Positions 29,877-42,420 of a DNA stretch of 64,000 nucleotides are shown here, piece by piece. Location: assembly GCF_032884065.1 (NCBI RefSeq), contig NC_088879.1, forward strand, positions 15,970,647-16,034,646. The letters are read 5' to 3'. How positions within the stretch are numbered: the stretch's first letter is position 1; the number at the start of each line of letters is the position of its first letter. The translations under genes and the position numbers were made by a program. Origin of the DNA: Artemia franciscana. Taxonomy: Eukaryota; Arthropoda; Branchiopoda; Anostraca; Artemiidae. Below the pieces are notes generated by a model. The model saw only the letters and a program-made list of their open reading frames with translations, had not been told where the DNA came from and searched no databases.

Positions 29877-31121
29877 CTGAGTTCTTTATTTAACAATAAA
29901 TTTCATAAACAAAACATTACTTCAAGAAAATCTCATCCCATAAGGCTCCATGGCCGGGAAAGAACAGAGGAGAAAAAAGTACCAACACAAAAAAATATAA
30001 ACAAAATCCAAAAAATCCAGTAGCGTACCTTAATAATCCCCAAAAATGACAAGCTAGGGAGGGGGTAGCACATAATTTCACCCACTCAATTAAATATCCA
30101 ACTCCACGGAAACCGGAAAAAATTATTTACTAGCTAGAAATTCTCTAACATAATTTTTGAACATACCAAACTTGTGGCAGCTTCGTGGAAACTCAGGGAG
30201 TGTGTTCCAGATCATGTTGCAAGCTCTTAAAGGGTTGAAGTCAGACCTTACTAATGGAGTGTGAAGAATCTTTAAATTATAGGAAGTGCGGAGATGATAA
30301 GTCGATACACAAAATATATATTATTACATAGTTCAGCAGGAAGATGACCGTGCAACTGTAAAAAAATGAAAGAAGAACAAGAAAGAAAGAGTCAATAGCT
30401 GAATGTAAATAATTCAAGAGAGTTGCACATGTATACTCAGTTGAATGCTTCGTCCAAATACATAACTGAAAATCACGAAAAAAGTGTTAAGAATCAAGAA
30501 AATCAAGAAGTCGACAAAGCATAGCTTTTTCAAAATTTTTACTAAATACCGATAAAAGAGAAATGGGACGATAATTTACAGGATCATTTCTTGACCCACC
30601 TTTAAAAAGAGTAATAACACAAGCACACTTTAAAGCACATGGGAAGATACCATTTTCAAAAGAAAGATTGACAAGTCTCGTGAGGACAGACAATATGACA
30701 GGAAGAATGAACTTGACAACCTTAGTCGGAATACGGTCTGGGCCAGAAGATGAAGAACCCGTCAAACCATTGACAACTCTCGTTATTTCAGCTTCAGAGA
30801 CGGGTTCCAATGCCATTGGTTTAGGACACGACAGTCCAAGGTAGGACCCAAAATCAGGTAGAGATGAAGAAGGACGTACTGAGAATTCTGTAGTTTTGTC
30901 AATATTAGCAAAATAGGAAGCAAACGCATCTTGAACTTTTAGCTCACCCTCTACATTTTTTCCGTTAATCACAACACTTAAAGGGACAGAAGGAGGTAGA
31001 AAAGAAGACCTGATAACAGAATTGATTACTTGCCATGTCTTCCTAATGTCTTTACCGCACGCAGAGAATTTTCGATAATAAAATAATGATTTAGCCTTTC
31101 GAAAAAGCAAATTGTAAACTC
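29877..31121 (-). mobile_element. CR1/Jockey-like LINE inserted in EXD2 upstream region
   Basis: Flanked by direct repeats TTCTTGTA at 29,869-29,876 and 31,122-31,129. Frame 31,110-30,487 (207 codons) carries the N-terminal RT region (GPDRIPTKVVKFI, NYRPISLLSVFSK). The core RT with the FADD box is missing. The sequence jumps to a C-terminal remnant at about 30,290-30,140 (TPLVRSDFNPLRACN, WNTLPEFPR) and an AT-rich 3' end. So it is both 5'-truncated and internally deleted. Confidence 0.85.
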
Positions 31122-31129
31122 TTCTTGTA

Positions 31130-31599
31130 TGATTCTTATTTGTGAAACCTTTTTATACCCAAGAAGACGTCATAACTTGGGATGGTAATCTGATCATCTG
31201 ATGTACCGTTATCATTTTTTAAAACAATATGCTATCATAATGATAATGATTTCCAGTGTGATTCAATTAGGAAGGGACCACAGAAATTTTTAATAAAGAA
31301 TTCATTAAATACCTTGGGCTTACCTTTTGGCCCAACACTTAAAGTTAAGCGCGAGTTGGTGTTATCGTCTGCATTGGGAAAACTCATGGCCTTCTAGTGA
31401 GGGTGAAAGGTCGTTTTGGTAAGCCAGCACTGGTTAAAATTTATAATTCAATCTTTACACCTCATGTATTTTTCATTATTCCATTTTTGAAGATTTTAAG
31501 TAAAAGGAATAGAAAGCGTATCCGTGTGTAATTTTTCCCGTTTCGTAAATATTTTCTTGGAATCCTACAATGGATCAGAAATAGATATAATATAAAACA
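31130..31599. other. Distal 5' flank of EXD2 copy D/E
   Basis: Continues the duplicated EXD2 upstream region past the LINE. It shares 'CCTTTTTATACCC', the hairpin-derived AAGAATTCATTAAATACC and the block 'AAGATTTTAAGTAAAAGGAA' with 23,640-24,010. No gene. Confidence 0.65.
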
Positions 31600-32130
31600 C
31601 GAATTAAAAGAAAAATAACCAAGGCAAACTAAAAAGAGCAAAAATTAACATGAATAGGACTAACAACCCCCATCCCTTCTCAAGACCAGAAAATAATTTG
31701 CACTTTACTAAAAACAACGTTTTCACCCATTTGACTTTAAGAAATACAACATTATTAAGACTTAAAGGAATAAATATCAATATGTGTACATTAAACCGAC
31801 AATCCATGGTCCATTGTTGTTTTTTCCAGTAGACTGCAAATCATGTTCTGTTCTTAAGAAGGCATGGGGGTTGTCAGGTCTACTCATGTTATTTTTTGCT
31901 CCTTTCGGATTTAACTCGGTTATTTATTGCAATTTCTGTTCGTTTTGGTTTTCGTTTATTTATTGACGGTGGTTTTACGCTTGGAAGATCATTTGAATTT
32001 ATTTTGGGTTATTTTTGTTTTAATGAAGCTCTTTACTTTTCTTTGAAAAACTTGTTTCCTGGAAAAAGTTTTTTAATTTTATTGCTGTCAAAACGGATCA
32101 ACAATGTGTTCGATTTTTCAGACGATATAG
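31600..32130. mobile_element. Foldback element of family R
   Basis: Arm 31,600-31,735 (minus sense) and arm 31,825-32,130 (plus sense) flank a ~90-bp core (TTTGACTTTAAGAAATACAA). Same plan as 23,935-24,600. The plus arm extends to a TTTCTTTGAAAAACTTG block. No coding sequence. Confidence 0.65.
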
Positions 32131-32985
32131 AGAAAACAGAATCGATTTTCAGAACAGAGTTTCACGAATACACAGTTTTTTCGCCATAGATTTAATAAAA
32201 CTGAGCTCTTTATTATAAGTGTTTATGTGTTATGTAATATGAGTATTTTAATGTTATGCCATATCATGCCATTCATCACTTATTCATAAGCTTTCATGAT
32301 TACTTTGAGCTATTTATTGTCCTTATCGTCAGAAATAGTATTTTGTAGTTTTCAGTTTCTTTTTCTTTATTTCCAACATTCCTCTGCATAAAATTCATGC
32401 ATGCAGAGGGAACATAAATAAACTGTCATTATTGAGACCAGTACCTTTATATTACAACTAGAATGCATTAAAATTTAATCTGAAGATTTTAGGCTTTGTT
32501 CTTTGAAGTTCTTGCGCCTCTAATAAAGGCAGCAGTGCACATTAAGGATATTACTATTGTTCATTCATTGCCTAAAAAAAAAAAGAAAAAAAAAATTAGA
32601 CGGAGTAAAAAAAAAGATAAAGAAGAAGATAAAAAAAGGACACAAAACACACGTTGAAAATTCAAATTAATGACACAAAAAAATTTCGTTACGTAAGTTA
32701 ATTTGTAAGTTTCGTATATTTTTACTAATAAAAACGTTCGTAAAAAATAAAAAGTTCTAGTTGCCTTTTTAAGTAACCAAAAAATTGGAGGGTAACTAGG
32801 CCTCTTCCCCCACTTCTTTTTTCTCAAAATCATCCGATCAAAACTATGAGAAAGCCATTTAGCCAAACAAAAAAAAAAAATTTATATGCAAATTTCGTTT
32901 TAATTATTCATGTGCGGAGAGCCAAAATCAAAACATGCATTAATTCAGAAACGTTCAGAAATTAAATGAAAAAACCAAGTCTTTT
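32131..32985. other. Interspersed-repeat stretch, no gene
   Basis: 32,450-32,580 repeats a block seen at 25,690-25,870. 32,750-32,860 (GGAGGGTAACTAGGCCTCTT) belongs to a high-copy repeat also seen at 36,690-36,870 and 63,400-63,660. The rest is AT-rich with poly-A. Confidence 0.5.
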
Positions 32986-33230
32986 TTACAGAAAGTAAGG
33001 AGCGACATTAAAACTTAAAACAAACAGAAATTACTCCATATATGAAAGGGGCTGGTCCTTCCTTAACAACCCGCTCTTTGCGCTAAAGTTTTTTACTGTT
33101 TTAAAAAGTAGAGTTGAGAGAAAGAGTCAAATTTTAGCGTAAAGATTGGGGCTTTGAGGAGCGAACAACCCCTTTCATATACGGAGTGCCTTTTGTACGT
33201 TTTAATGTCGCTCCTTACTTTCAGTGAAAA
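32986..33230. mobile_element. Foldback MITE (~240 bp)
   Basis: Left half 'AGTAAGGAGCGACATTAAAA ... CATATATGAAAGGGG' and right half 'CCCCTTTCATATACGGAG ... TTTTAATGTCGCTCCTTACT' are inverted copies around a centre near 33,105. It lies between A- and T-rich runs. Relatives lie at 46,090-46,375 and at the window end (63,905-64,000). Confidence 0.75.
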
Positions 33231-33665
33231 AAAAATTGTTTTTTTTTTTTTTAATTTAATTCTGTATACTGATAGAAAAAAAATTAAAAAAAAAATGAAA
33301 GAGGTTGATGAAGTATATTTCAAATGTTATCTTTTAATATATCATAATATTTTTGTCAATCATATAACGTCATAAAGGGAAAACCAGAAAATGAAAATAA
33401 CTATTAAAGTAAAATATGCTTGGAATTAATTCCGGATAGCCTCATTTGGCTCAAATCTTACAATTAAGGCCTTGAGGACATAGTTGAAGAATTGTTTGCT
33501 GTTAATACTTGCACGGAGTAATGAATGATATTATTCATATAAAATTGAGAACAGCATAAGTATATGAGCATAAAAAACCCTGGTTCCCATAGCTTAACAA
33601 ACTCGTCTGAACTAGTCCTTAAAGCTCCTATGGTATAATTGGTTCACAATTTATTTTTCAAAATA
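33231..33665. other. AT-rich spacer downstream of PRMT gene
   Basis: Poly-T and AT-rich sequence after the MITE; the 3' untranslated region of the PRMT gene probably lies in the part next to 33,665. Nothing else is recognised. Confidence 0.4.
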
Positions 33666-34445
33666 TCAAACATCGAAAATTTCACATCCTAATTCTTCTT
33701 CTTCTTTCTTAAGCATCTCTGCTATTAGCGTGCATCGAACTGATTGGCAGCAACAAGGCATAGGGTGGTCCTCTATTTCCGGGTCTAAACCCCCATAAGT
33801 AATTAAATAGTGTCTCTTATTTTTATCATCTTGTTTAAAAGTCATTTCCCAACCAAGGATATCTCCTTCCTCTACGTCGGATGGGGACGGAAGAACTAAG
33901 ACTGTCTGCTTCCAATGAGTAGAAGGCGCCATTGGAGAAGTACTTAAAGTAACATTCTGATAGTGGTCGAATCTGAAGTCAACATCAAACCAGATACAAA
34001 GTCCGTGATGTTTACCAGTTTTTGAGATAGAAATGAACTTTCTAGAACTGAAACATTGTAAATCATAAGGATCCATCCATGCTAAATCAAATTCAGCGAT
34101 AACTACTGGCTCACTTAAAATATCATCACTAGCGACATCCAAAATCTGAGGTTTAGACACCTTTGATAACATCATACTGTTTTTAACTGAATTCATACTA
34201 AAGCCATAGACGTTATCCCAGAAGTTAATATCATTTTTATATAAAGTTGATAAACTGCACGGGGCAGCATAGATTCGCGCGTGGGATGGAAATAAAATTC
34301 CCTCAGGCTGCCTTAAAAAATTATCCCGGGCAAATATAACTGAATCGAGCATTGATTCATGAAGTAGGTAGAACCCCATCCATTCAGAAACAATTATATC
34401 AACTTTTAGATGGGGCTGAATGTTTTCCACTTGATCTTGGATTAC
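33666..34445 (-). CDS. PRMT: Type I protein arginine methyltransferase (PRMT6/PRMT2-like), last exon
   Basis: The terminal exon encodes 259 residues after an acceptor (TTTCTTGCAG). PRMTs transfer methyl groups from S-adenosylmethionine to arginines of histones and RNA-binding proteins in nucleus and cytosol. Visible here: VDIIVSEWMGFYLLHESML, the double-E loop with both catalytic glutamates; FARD; FWDNVYGF of the barrel domain; and STHWKQT, the THW loop. LLHESML and GLCIWFDVDF favour PRMT6, and FWDN...LSEP favours PRMT2; I cannot decide. The tail (HPMPCCCQSVRC, then an E-rich end) has clustered cysteines. The upstream exons are at 39,894-40,018 and 43,439-43,553. All key residues are intact, so the gene looks functional. 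Confidence 0.92.
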   Translation of the reverse strand, partial: VIQDQVENIQPHLKVDIIVSEWMGFYLLHESMLDSVIFARDNFLRQPEGILFPSHARIYAAPCSLSTLYKNDINFWDNVYGFSMNSVKNSMMLSKVSKPQILDVASDDILSEPVVIAEFDLAWMDPYDLQCFSSRKFISISKTGKHHGLCIWFDVDFRFDHYQNVTLSTSPMAPSTHWKQTVLVLPSPSDVEEGDILGWEMTFKQDDKNKRHYLITYGGLDPEIEDHPMPCCCQSVRCTLIAEMLKKEEEELGCEIFDV

Positions 34446-35369
34446 CTGCAAGAAATGCATTCAAACTAATTAAAAGTATAACTTAAATGCTGCTATTTCG
34501 TTGCATTTCTTTACTATTGAAATGAATGGGTGTGGTGAGACAACTATCCAGCTTAAAAAATGATTTTCACGGTCTTTGACCTTGAAAAATATTTGTATTC
34601 TTCTTTCATAAACTGGTTTTTCAATATGGTTTTTAGTGACGATGTCAGCTGATATTTATTATTTTTAGCTGACATGAAAAAAAAGCAGAAGAATCGACGA
34701 TTAACCTCAAGCCAAAAAAGCAAAGGCTCATTTATCTGATGCTGCTGCTTACGGTCTGGAAAATATTTAATCGATCTTCATCATTTACCTTTGATTTCAC
34801 CGGCATTACCAGTACCGTTAAATACCAGTAAAATTAATAATTCATAATGAAATTTTAAGTGCTGCATTTGATTCTTCTAAGAAGTCTATACCTACGCCTT
34901 TGAATAATTCGAACATTAATGTGAACGAATTTCTCCTGTGAGGTGCATTGTGAAGCTAAAGGTACGGGAAAGGGCTTTTTCACTTTCATATTAGATCAAA
35001 AATGCAATAAATAATTGCAAAAAACAGAAATCGAAATCCCTATTTAGAACATAAGTTTAATTAAGTCCTATGAGCCTCATAGCAAAACTAGGATATAAAC
35101 TCTTTTTCTGTAAGTGATTATTCCCTCTATAAGGAGAACGAAAGGAATCATGTAACGAAAGTCTTCTTATGATATATTTTCTTATATTTAGAAATATAAG
35201 AAAGTTTTCTTATATTTGCGTTTTTACTTCCAGTAAAACAAGTTCACTGTTGTGCTTATTTCCGTTTTTGCTTTCTGTAAAACAAGTTCAGGTTATGCTT
35301 ATTTCCGTTTTTGCTTTCAGTCTTTTAAGTTCATTTTTTTTAAGTTTTTTTGCTGTATTTAGCAACATA

Positions 35370-36320
35370 AGGCTCCAGGTGCTGATAGTGTGATAAATGA
35401 GTTTCTTAAATATGGTGGCTCTGAGGTTAGGAATAAGCTACTGAAGATTAGGAACATGATTTTTGAAAAAGCGGAAGTACCTAATGATTTTAGGAAAACG
35501 TTAATTAAACCACTGTATAAGAAAGGTGACAAGAGTGAGTGTCGTAATTATCGAGGCATTAGTCTGGTCTCTGTAGGTAGCAAATTACTGAGTAATATGA
35601 TACTTTTTAGACTGAGAGATGCTGATTAGACTTAGGTTAATAATTGAGAAGTCCCTTCGTTGTCAAACACCTTTGGTCCTCAGTTTTATCGATTATGAGC
35701 AAGCTTTCGATTCTTTTGATAGAAGAGCGGTAGCAAAGGTCTTATCCTTATATGGTATACCTGAAAATACATTAAAGTGATTTGTGCTATGTACGAGAAT
35801 AATAGTGCTGCGGTTAAGGTAGGAAATGAGGTTAGCAACTGGTTTTGTATTAAATCAGAGTTAAGCAGGGTTGTGTTCTATCTCTATCCCCCTTTATATG
35901 GATCATTTTGATGGACTTCGTCTTAAGGAGCACAGGAAAGGCAATTGGAGACCATGGAATCAAATGGGGAGAAAAAACGCTCCTGGACTTAGATTATGCT
36001 GATGATTTAAGCATCTTAGATGAAAGAGTGAGAAAAATGAATGAATTTTTAGAGGTTTTGCGAAGACTAAGTCACTAAGGCTAGGAATAAGTGAAGATGA
36101 AAAGGTGACGTTGGGTAACGAAAAGATCGATCAGGTTGGCAGCTTCACTTACCTTGAGTATTCACTTTCACTTAGCGAATCCAAAACTTTTTATGAGATT
36201 CTTTTAAAGCTTAGATTTACAGCCCAGTTCCTTAGCCTAAGTAAAATCCAAAGATTGGTCTGGTACATTTTTGGTATTTTTCTGAGTCCTCAGGATATTT
36301 CGAACTTTCAAACTTTTTGT
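35370..36320 (+). mobile_element. RTE-like LINE fragment, RT region, decayed
   Basis: Frame 35,390-35,629 reads VINEFLKYGGSEVRNKL and CRNYRGISLVSVGSKLLSNM, the start of the RT domain. Further pieces in shifting frames follow: FIDYEQAFDSFDRRAVAKVL, a DLDYADDL-like active site near 35,990, and GNEKIDQVGSFTYLEYS. Several stops and frameshifts. It is the same family as copies at 37,400, 41,880, 44,077, 52,040, 54,240 and 58,800. Confidence 0.8.
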
Positions 36321-36689
36321 TGAATGGACAGTCCCTAATACCTTCTGAAGAATTTAAAGTTGAACAGGCCAGCCATGACAAAAACAATGAGAGAGAGAAA
36401 TATCACGATGAAGAAAACAAACGGGACTACAGCCGGTAGAAGGAAAAGACAAAACTAAACGACACGGATATTTCGCCTGTATGAGAAACAAGGCGTCTTC
36501 ACACTAAGAAAACAAAGTTAAAACTAGAATAACTTAAAATCAACCAAAATCCAAAACCAAGATTTAAAACAAACTCAGTCATAGTAAAGCAATCTCAGTA
36601 AACAGAGACTGTGACAAACTCAGTCAGAGTCAATTCTTCAATCATAGTAGCACCAATGGGCAAAGCTCATAACGTGCAGCCCTTCCCAC

Positions 36690-36880
36690 GGGGACTGGGG
36701 GGATTAAGTTGTCAAAGACATAGTTATTAGATTTTTCGACTATGCTGAACAAAATGAATATCTCAAACTTTTGATCTGGGGACTTCGGGAAAAAATGAGC
36801 GTGGGAGGGGGTCTAGTCACCCTCCAATTTTTTTGGTCACTTAAAAAAGGACACTAAAACTTTTAATTTACGTTAGAACG
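36690..36880. repeat. High-copy interspersed repeat
   Basis: The blocks 'GGGGATTAAGTTGTCAAAGA', 'GACTATGCTGAACAAAATG' and 'GGGTCTAGTCACCCTCC' correspond in inverse orientation to 63,480-63,660. A shorter relative is at 32,750-32,860. Confidence 0.6.
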
Positions 36881-36885
36881 ACATT

Positions 36886-37072
<187 letters not shown>

Positions 37073-37399
37073 TTTTCTTGGTTTTCGATTTTATTTGGTT
37101 TTAGGCTAGTTGTATCTTTGTTTTCTCAGCTCAAATACGCCTTGTTTCTCGTACAAGCAAAATATCTGCATCGCTTTAGTTTTTTCATTTCCTTCTACTG
37201 GCCATAGTCCTGTTTGTTTTCTTCATGGTGATATTTCTCTCTCTCTCTTTCTTTGTTTTTCCTAGTTAAAAAATAGGCTAGCCAACTATCACCCGTTCCA
37301 TCGAATTACACCATTTTGAGATCCAAATAACAATATTATTGATAATACGCACAGCTCAAGGACATTATTCAAGGTCTTGGTGGTGTCAGAGCCCTAATG

Positions 37400-39175
37400 G
37401 AGTTATGCTGTAGGTAGACTCTGGAATGAGAATTTGAAAGGCGCTTTCCAGGAACAGCTGAATATGAAACTGGAAAGTTTACAATTTGACAATACAGAAG
37501 ACGGGAGTAACAATTTCAGTAAAATAGTTTCCAATGTAGCAGGAGATTTCTTATGGAAGAAAATTAGAAAGGTAGCTACATATATTAGTGATGACACTTG
37601 AAGCTTGGTAGAAAAGACAAGTGGTCTATACAAAGATTTTTTTAAACTGATAGATACTATGAGAATAAGAGGAAAGTGAGAAAATAGAAAAGGAATAAAA
37701 GTATGAATTAAGGTGCTGGGAAATGGGTGCCATGGATAAAATTACCGAGAATCTGTAAGATGCCGCCAGAGAGCTCAATAGCAAAATATACTATCAACAC
37801 GCCCAGCAAAAATAGGAGGCTTCAGGAGCTTTAATTAGTAATAAGGAACGTGTTAAAAAGAGCAGGACAGAGCATTTTCAGAATGTGTTAGACCGTGATT
37901 AAGTTCAAGAAAATGATAAAGAAAAGAATGAAGTTTTTGACAATTTGGAAGTTAAGAAAGATTTTTTTTTGCGAAGAGGTGTTAGAGACAGTGTGAAAGG
38001 GATGTAAAAACAATAAGGCCAAAAGCGGTGATAGTGTGGTAAATGAATTTTTGAAATATGGCGGGTGTAACGCCAGAGACAAATTATCAAAAAGAATGAA
38101 TAGGATTGTTTAAAAAGAGGAAGTTTAAAAAATTAATTTAAGAAAACGTAAGTTAAACCACTTTATAAGAAAGTTGATAAGAGTAAATAGTAGTCATTGA
38201 GGTATTAGCTTAGTTTCTATCGGAACCAAATTACTTAGCATGACGAGACTTATTAAACTCAGAGACACTGTAGGTAGTATCGAGAGAAGAATAGTGTCTA
38301 AGGAAGGGGATAAGAGACTTCGACCATATTTTCACTTTTAGATTAATGATTGAGAAGTTTCTGAATTGGCTAAGGTAGGAAATGAGGTTGGTATTTGGTT
38401 ACGTGGAAAATCAGAAGTTCAGTAGGATTGTATCCTATCCTGTTTAAATTGATTATTTTGATGTCCTGAGGAACACAGCAAAGGCTACGAGAAAACATAG
38501 AATGAAATGTTAGCAAAATGAATGACTTTTTGGAAATTCAGAGTGCAAGAATAGGTGGGAATATTAATGTCAAGATGACTGTGTTGCTTAGAACAGGGGT
38601 AAATCATCGTGAAAAGGTGATATTAGGTAATGAGAGGATAAATCAAGTGAACAGCTTGACGTATGTGGGTAGTATTATAAGTTAGGATGATGGATGTAGT
38701 GAAGATGTAAAAAGTAGAATAGCCAAGCCTAAGGGTGTTTCATCATCAATGAAAAAAACTCATTATGAATAAAAGTAATCAAGTACGGTTTTAAAATGTG
38801 GGCACTTCAGAGGTCGAAGGAAGATTTTTTAATTTTTTCCAGTGAAATTGTCTAAGGATAGTTGGAGGTACCCGTTTAAAGCACCATATACCAAATAAAA
38901 AGCTATACGAAGAATGTGGTTCTCCCCCCCCCCCTTTCTAAAGCCATAATGAACGGAAGGTAAAGATGGCTAGGACGGATTTCACAGATCTTTTTGATCA
39001 TCCATCTGGGGCTAAACGAAGAGGAGGTCCTCCCCAAATGGGATGGGAGGAGGTCAAGGATTTCAAGGATTTCAAGAGGGATAAAAAAGTGAATCTTTTA
39101 ATAGATTAGGGTGAAGGAGGAGCGTGGGAAGCTGTGTTGACTTCGCGCGTCTCGGTGCTGTAATAAGTTGTTAGT
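37400..39175 (+). mobile_element. RTE-like LINE, heavily decayed long copy
   Basis: Collinear with the RTE family, from a 5' region (37,400-37,900) through RT remnants to the 3' end (CTGCTGTAATAAGTTG-like at 39,160). Recognisable: AATGAATTTTTGAAATATGG (VNEFLKYG) near 38,041, 'GGTAATGAGAGGATAAATCA' (GNERINQV) near 38,630, and ATCTGGGGCTAAACGAAGAG near 39,003. Reading frames are broken throughout. Confidence 0.7.
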
Positions 39176-39893
39176 AGTTGTAGTGATGTTTAAAAAAGAA
39201 CAGAAATCAAATTGAAAAACAAAACAAAAAAAACAAAGATTTTCAACAAAAATTAAGAGGGATAGTAAGACTATATAGACAACTACATATATCTATTGCA
39301 TGATGCTTTTTAATCCTGCTTAATAGTAAATTTCCGATACATTTGGATAGAATAGATTTCAAAAGCAAAAACTAGTAGTGAAAATAAGGTTCATTTAAAA
39401 TATCAACAGTAAGTTAATTAAAGTATTTTTGCCAATATCTATTTTAAATTCTCGGAAACTTCCTCAATAATTAGATGTTTAGAACATTACAATATAAAAT
39501 AAGGCTTGTCAAAATATTTATAGTCTTTGTTAGAAATGACCCCAAAGCCTTCAAGTCGAATTAATGGGCAACCATCCGACTCTCATTGGCGGTAATTTTT
39601 GCGTATTTTAGATTTGATTTCCACTAACTGCTAGTAATTTGCGTTCATTTAAGTTTGAAACTTGAGCACGTTTCTGCTCGTCTAAGTCCTAACATTGAGT
39701 ATAAATGTTATTCTGAGCATCACAGGTAAAGTACAATACTCATCAGCCAAATAAGGGAGTTTCCGACAGGAAAGAGGAGAAAGCGCTAAGGGAGTGAATT
39801 TAAAAAGTATTTCTATACAATTTTCTATTACAAAACATGCATAAAGTAGCATTACTGCAAAAATCTGAGAGCTCACTTAGAAACATAATTTAC

Positions 39894-40018
39894 CTCAATT
39901 GTCTCTTCATATCCATTTTCTTTAACAATTTCTTGACAAAGCTTTGCCATTTTAGTACTTGCTTCTACTGCATATACTTTCTTTGCACCAGCTCTTGCGC
40001 AAAATAACGACAAAATTC
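39894..40018 (-). CDS. PRMT: PRMT, middle exon (SAM-binding core)
   Basis: 125-nt exon reading (G)[20 protein letters not shown] and [21 protein letters not shown]. Together with the DVGSGTG at the end of the preceding exon it forms motif I and post-I of the methyltransferase fold; E of VEAS binds the SAM ribose. The acceptor is CTTTTTTTTAAG at 40,019-40,030, the donor GAG|GTAAAT. Phase 1 in and phase 0 out, matching both neighbours. Its first third plus acceptor is repeated twice more just upstream in the intron (40,088-40,262). Confidence 0.9.
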
Positions 40019-40087
40019 CTTAAAAAAAAGTCCTTAAAATTCAATCAAAAATAGCTGGTACACTCTGTCTTGATAACATTTTGCATC

Positions 40088-40262
40088 TTTCTTTGCACCA
40101 GCCCTAGCACAGAATAGCGCCAAATTCCTTTAAAAAGTCCATAAAATTCAGCTAAATCGCTGGCGCACCACATCTTGTGCATGTTTCTTTGCACTAACTC
40201 TTGCACAGATTAGTGGTAATATTTCTTTAAAAAACTCAAGAAATTCAATTAAAAATAGGTTG
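40088..40262 (-). repeat. Two degenerate tandem copies of PRMT exon start and splice acceptor
   Basis: TTTCTTTGCACCA begins at 39,978 (real exon), 40,088 and, as TTTCTTTGCACTA, at 40,184, spacing 110 and 96 bp. Each unit holds the first ~41 nt of the exon, a TTTAAAG-type acceptor and ~55 bp of intron. The second unit is one base short over the coding part, so using its acceptor would shift frame. Confidence 0.8.
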
Positions 40263-41879
40263 CATCATAAAACAGTTTTCTTCCAAAATTATAAGTAACA
40301 TACTTTATCCTTTTTAGGTAGTATTTTAAATTATCAGAACATTTTTATATTTATTAGCCATATTTAAAGTATAAGGTGCGCTCAGGGGATACTGAAATCA
40401 ATAAAATTATGAGACCTTACTTAGAAGCACTAATTTTCATTTCTATGTTGATAATACTATAGGCTATGTACGTACATATTTTACACAATATCCAGTGTAT
40501 ATTCTATGTCTAGTAGTTCGTTGTTTGCAGCACTATTTTGAAACTTGGAGACTTGAAAAGAAAGGTAATGTATATGTTACCAGCGTGCAATCTTTTTGCC
40601 AACCTTCCCTCTACTAACCATCACCAGAAATTTCTTTTTTTTTAAGTTTCTAAAATAAATACTAAGTATTCAGCAGTTTACGTGGGTGTTGGTAAGTAGT
40701 TCACTAGTGACATCTAGTTTAGATACAACAAAATTAGATGGCAGTATTGTTTGTCCAGAACAAGTCAGCTTTCCAAATTTTCAGTGTGAGAATTTTACAG
40801 TGAAAAAAGTTAATAAATTTTAGTGGACTGTAATTCAAAATGATAAGTATGCCTTTAGACAAGGATAACTGAAGCATCACCTTAGAAAATTTTCTCAGAA
40901 ATTCTGTAGCTATCCATTAAAGTTGATATTTTCCCCTTTTAAGTTCTTTCTTTGATATAGTATTTATTGACAAATATACTAACAAATTAATAAAAGTTTC
41001 AGATTTTTGATTTTCTTCTTTGAAAAATCTTATTGAACTTTCAGCTTAAAATACCTTCCACTTTTCCAACAAATGTATGTTTTGACCATATGCATTTATT
41101 CTTACAAGCAACTTTTACAAACTTTATTTTGATACTATCCATTAAGTAATTATTTATGCTGTCTTGCAGGTCAAATCATTAATAATTCTAGTCAATTCTT
41201 TGGATATATTTGACAGTTGTTAAAAATATTTCATCAATGTAGTTTAAACTATTGCTTGAAAAGACTATTGTTTTGAAGCTAAATAAATGTAGAGTCATGT
41301 CCTTTAAATGAGACAATACAACTAAAATAATAATTTCGTAAAGACAGTAGGTTTAGGGGGGGGGGGGGGGGTTAAAGGGGTAAGAGTTTTCCAGAACAGG
41401 AAATGCCCATAGCATTTTTAGGCCATGTTTTCCTAAAGAAGAGAACTTTGAATAAAAAAAAGATGCAGCACTAGACTTTACAGTACCTACTGGCAGTACT
41501 GATCTCTGTTTCATGGCCCTTTAGCCAGATATTGTAAAGGGGGGTTGGTGGTCAGCCATCCTGTGCTTTCGGATACCCTTTCTTTTTATTTCCCCCTCAT
41601 TTCTCAGGTAGTCATTAAGAGTTGGGTCAATTCTGGCTGAGCTTAATTATTAACGCCATAAACCCCCATTTCTAAACCAAACAACCAGAAAAACCAGGAT
41701 TCAAACCCCTGTCCTTACAGACAAATAATTTAAAGTATAGAATGCCAACCACTTGGTGGTGATTACTTTTGAATATAAGCTTTTTTCCATCCCTTACACA
41801 CAAGTACAGCAATAATTATACAGAAACACAGGTTAAGGTTGTTCTGGATGTGGTGAATGCCAAAATATTTATGTAACCA
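40263..41879. other. PRMT intron, part 1
   Basis: AT-rich intronic sequence. A poly-G run at 41,355-41,370 and a C/T-rich stretch near 41,480-41,700 ('TTTCGGATACCC', 'GATTCAAACCCCTGTCC') look like an old repeat. No coding sequence recognised. Confidence 0.5.
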
Positions 41880-42420
41880 GGAAGTATTCTTAGTAAAAAT
41901 GGTGGATGTAGTGAAGATGTAAAAAGTAGAATAGACAAGGCCCAGGGTGCTTTTTCGTAGTTAAAAGTTTGGAAGATGAAGAAGATACGTCTTCAAAGGA
42001 AGAAAAGAACATTGGAAGCAACAATAATGACACATTTCAAGCATAGCTTGGAAATGTGAGCAGTTTAGAGGTCTTAGGAAGGTATACTAGATGTTTTAGA
42101 GAGGAATTGTATACATTTGATTAATCTTGTATGAAATAACTTATTGTACAAAACATGATTCTATCCCACTTTCTAGGGTTATAGTAGAAGAAAGGTTAAG
42201 AAAGCTAGGTCAAGTTTGGATATATTATCAAAAATTCTGCTTTTGACAATTCAAATGAAGCCAAACAAAAAACACGAATGCCCTGAAACCCAAAAAAGGA
42301 TGTAAGAGGAGTAAGATATAATCTCATGAAAGGGAGAAAATCTTCAAACAAATTAGGGGGTAAAGGAGGAGCATATGGCGTCAGGCGCCTTAGTGCTGAG
42401 GCTATATAGCATTCTATATA
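41880..42420 (+). mobile_element. RTE-like LINE 3' fragment, decayed
   Basis: 'GGTGGATGTAGTGAAGATGT' and 'AAAAGTAGAATAGACAAGGC' (DGCSEDVKSRIDKA), then 'GTAGAAGAAAGGTTAAGAAA' (ERLRK) and 'CTTAGTGCTGAGGC' at the 3' end. Internally degraded. Confidence 0.7.
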
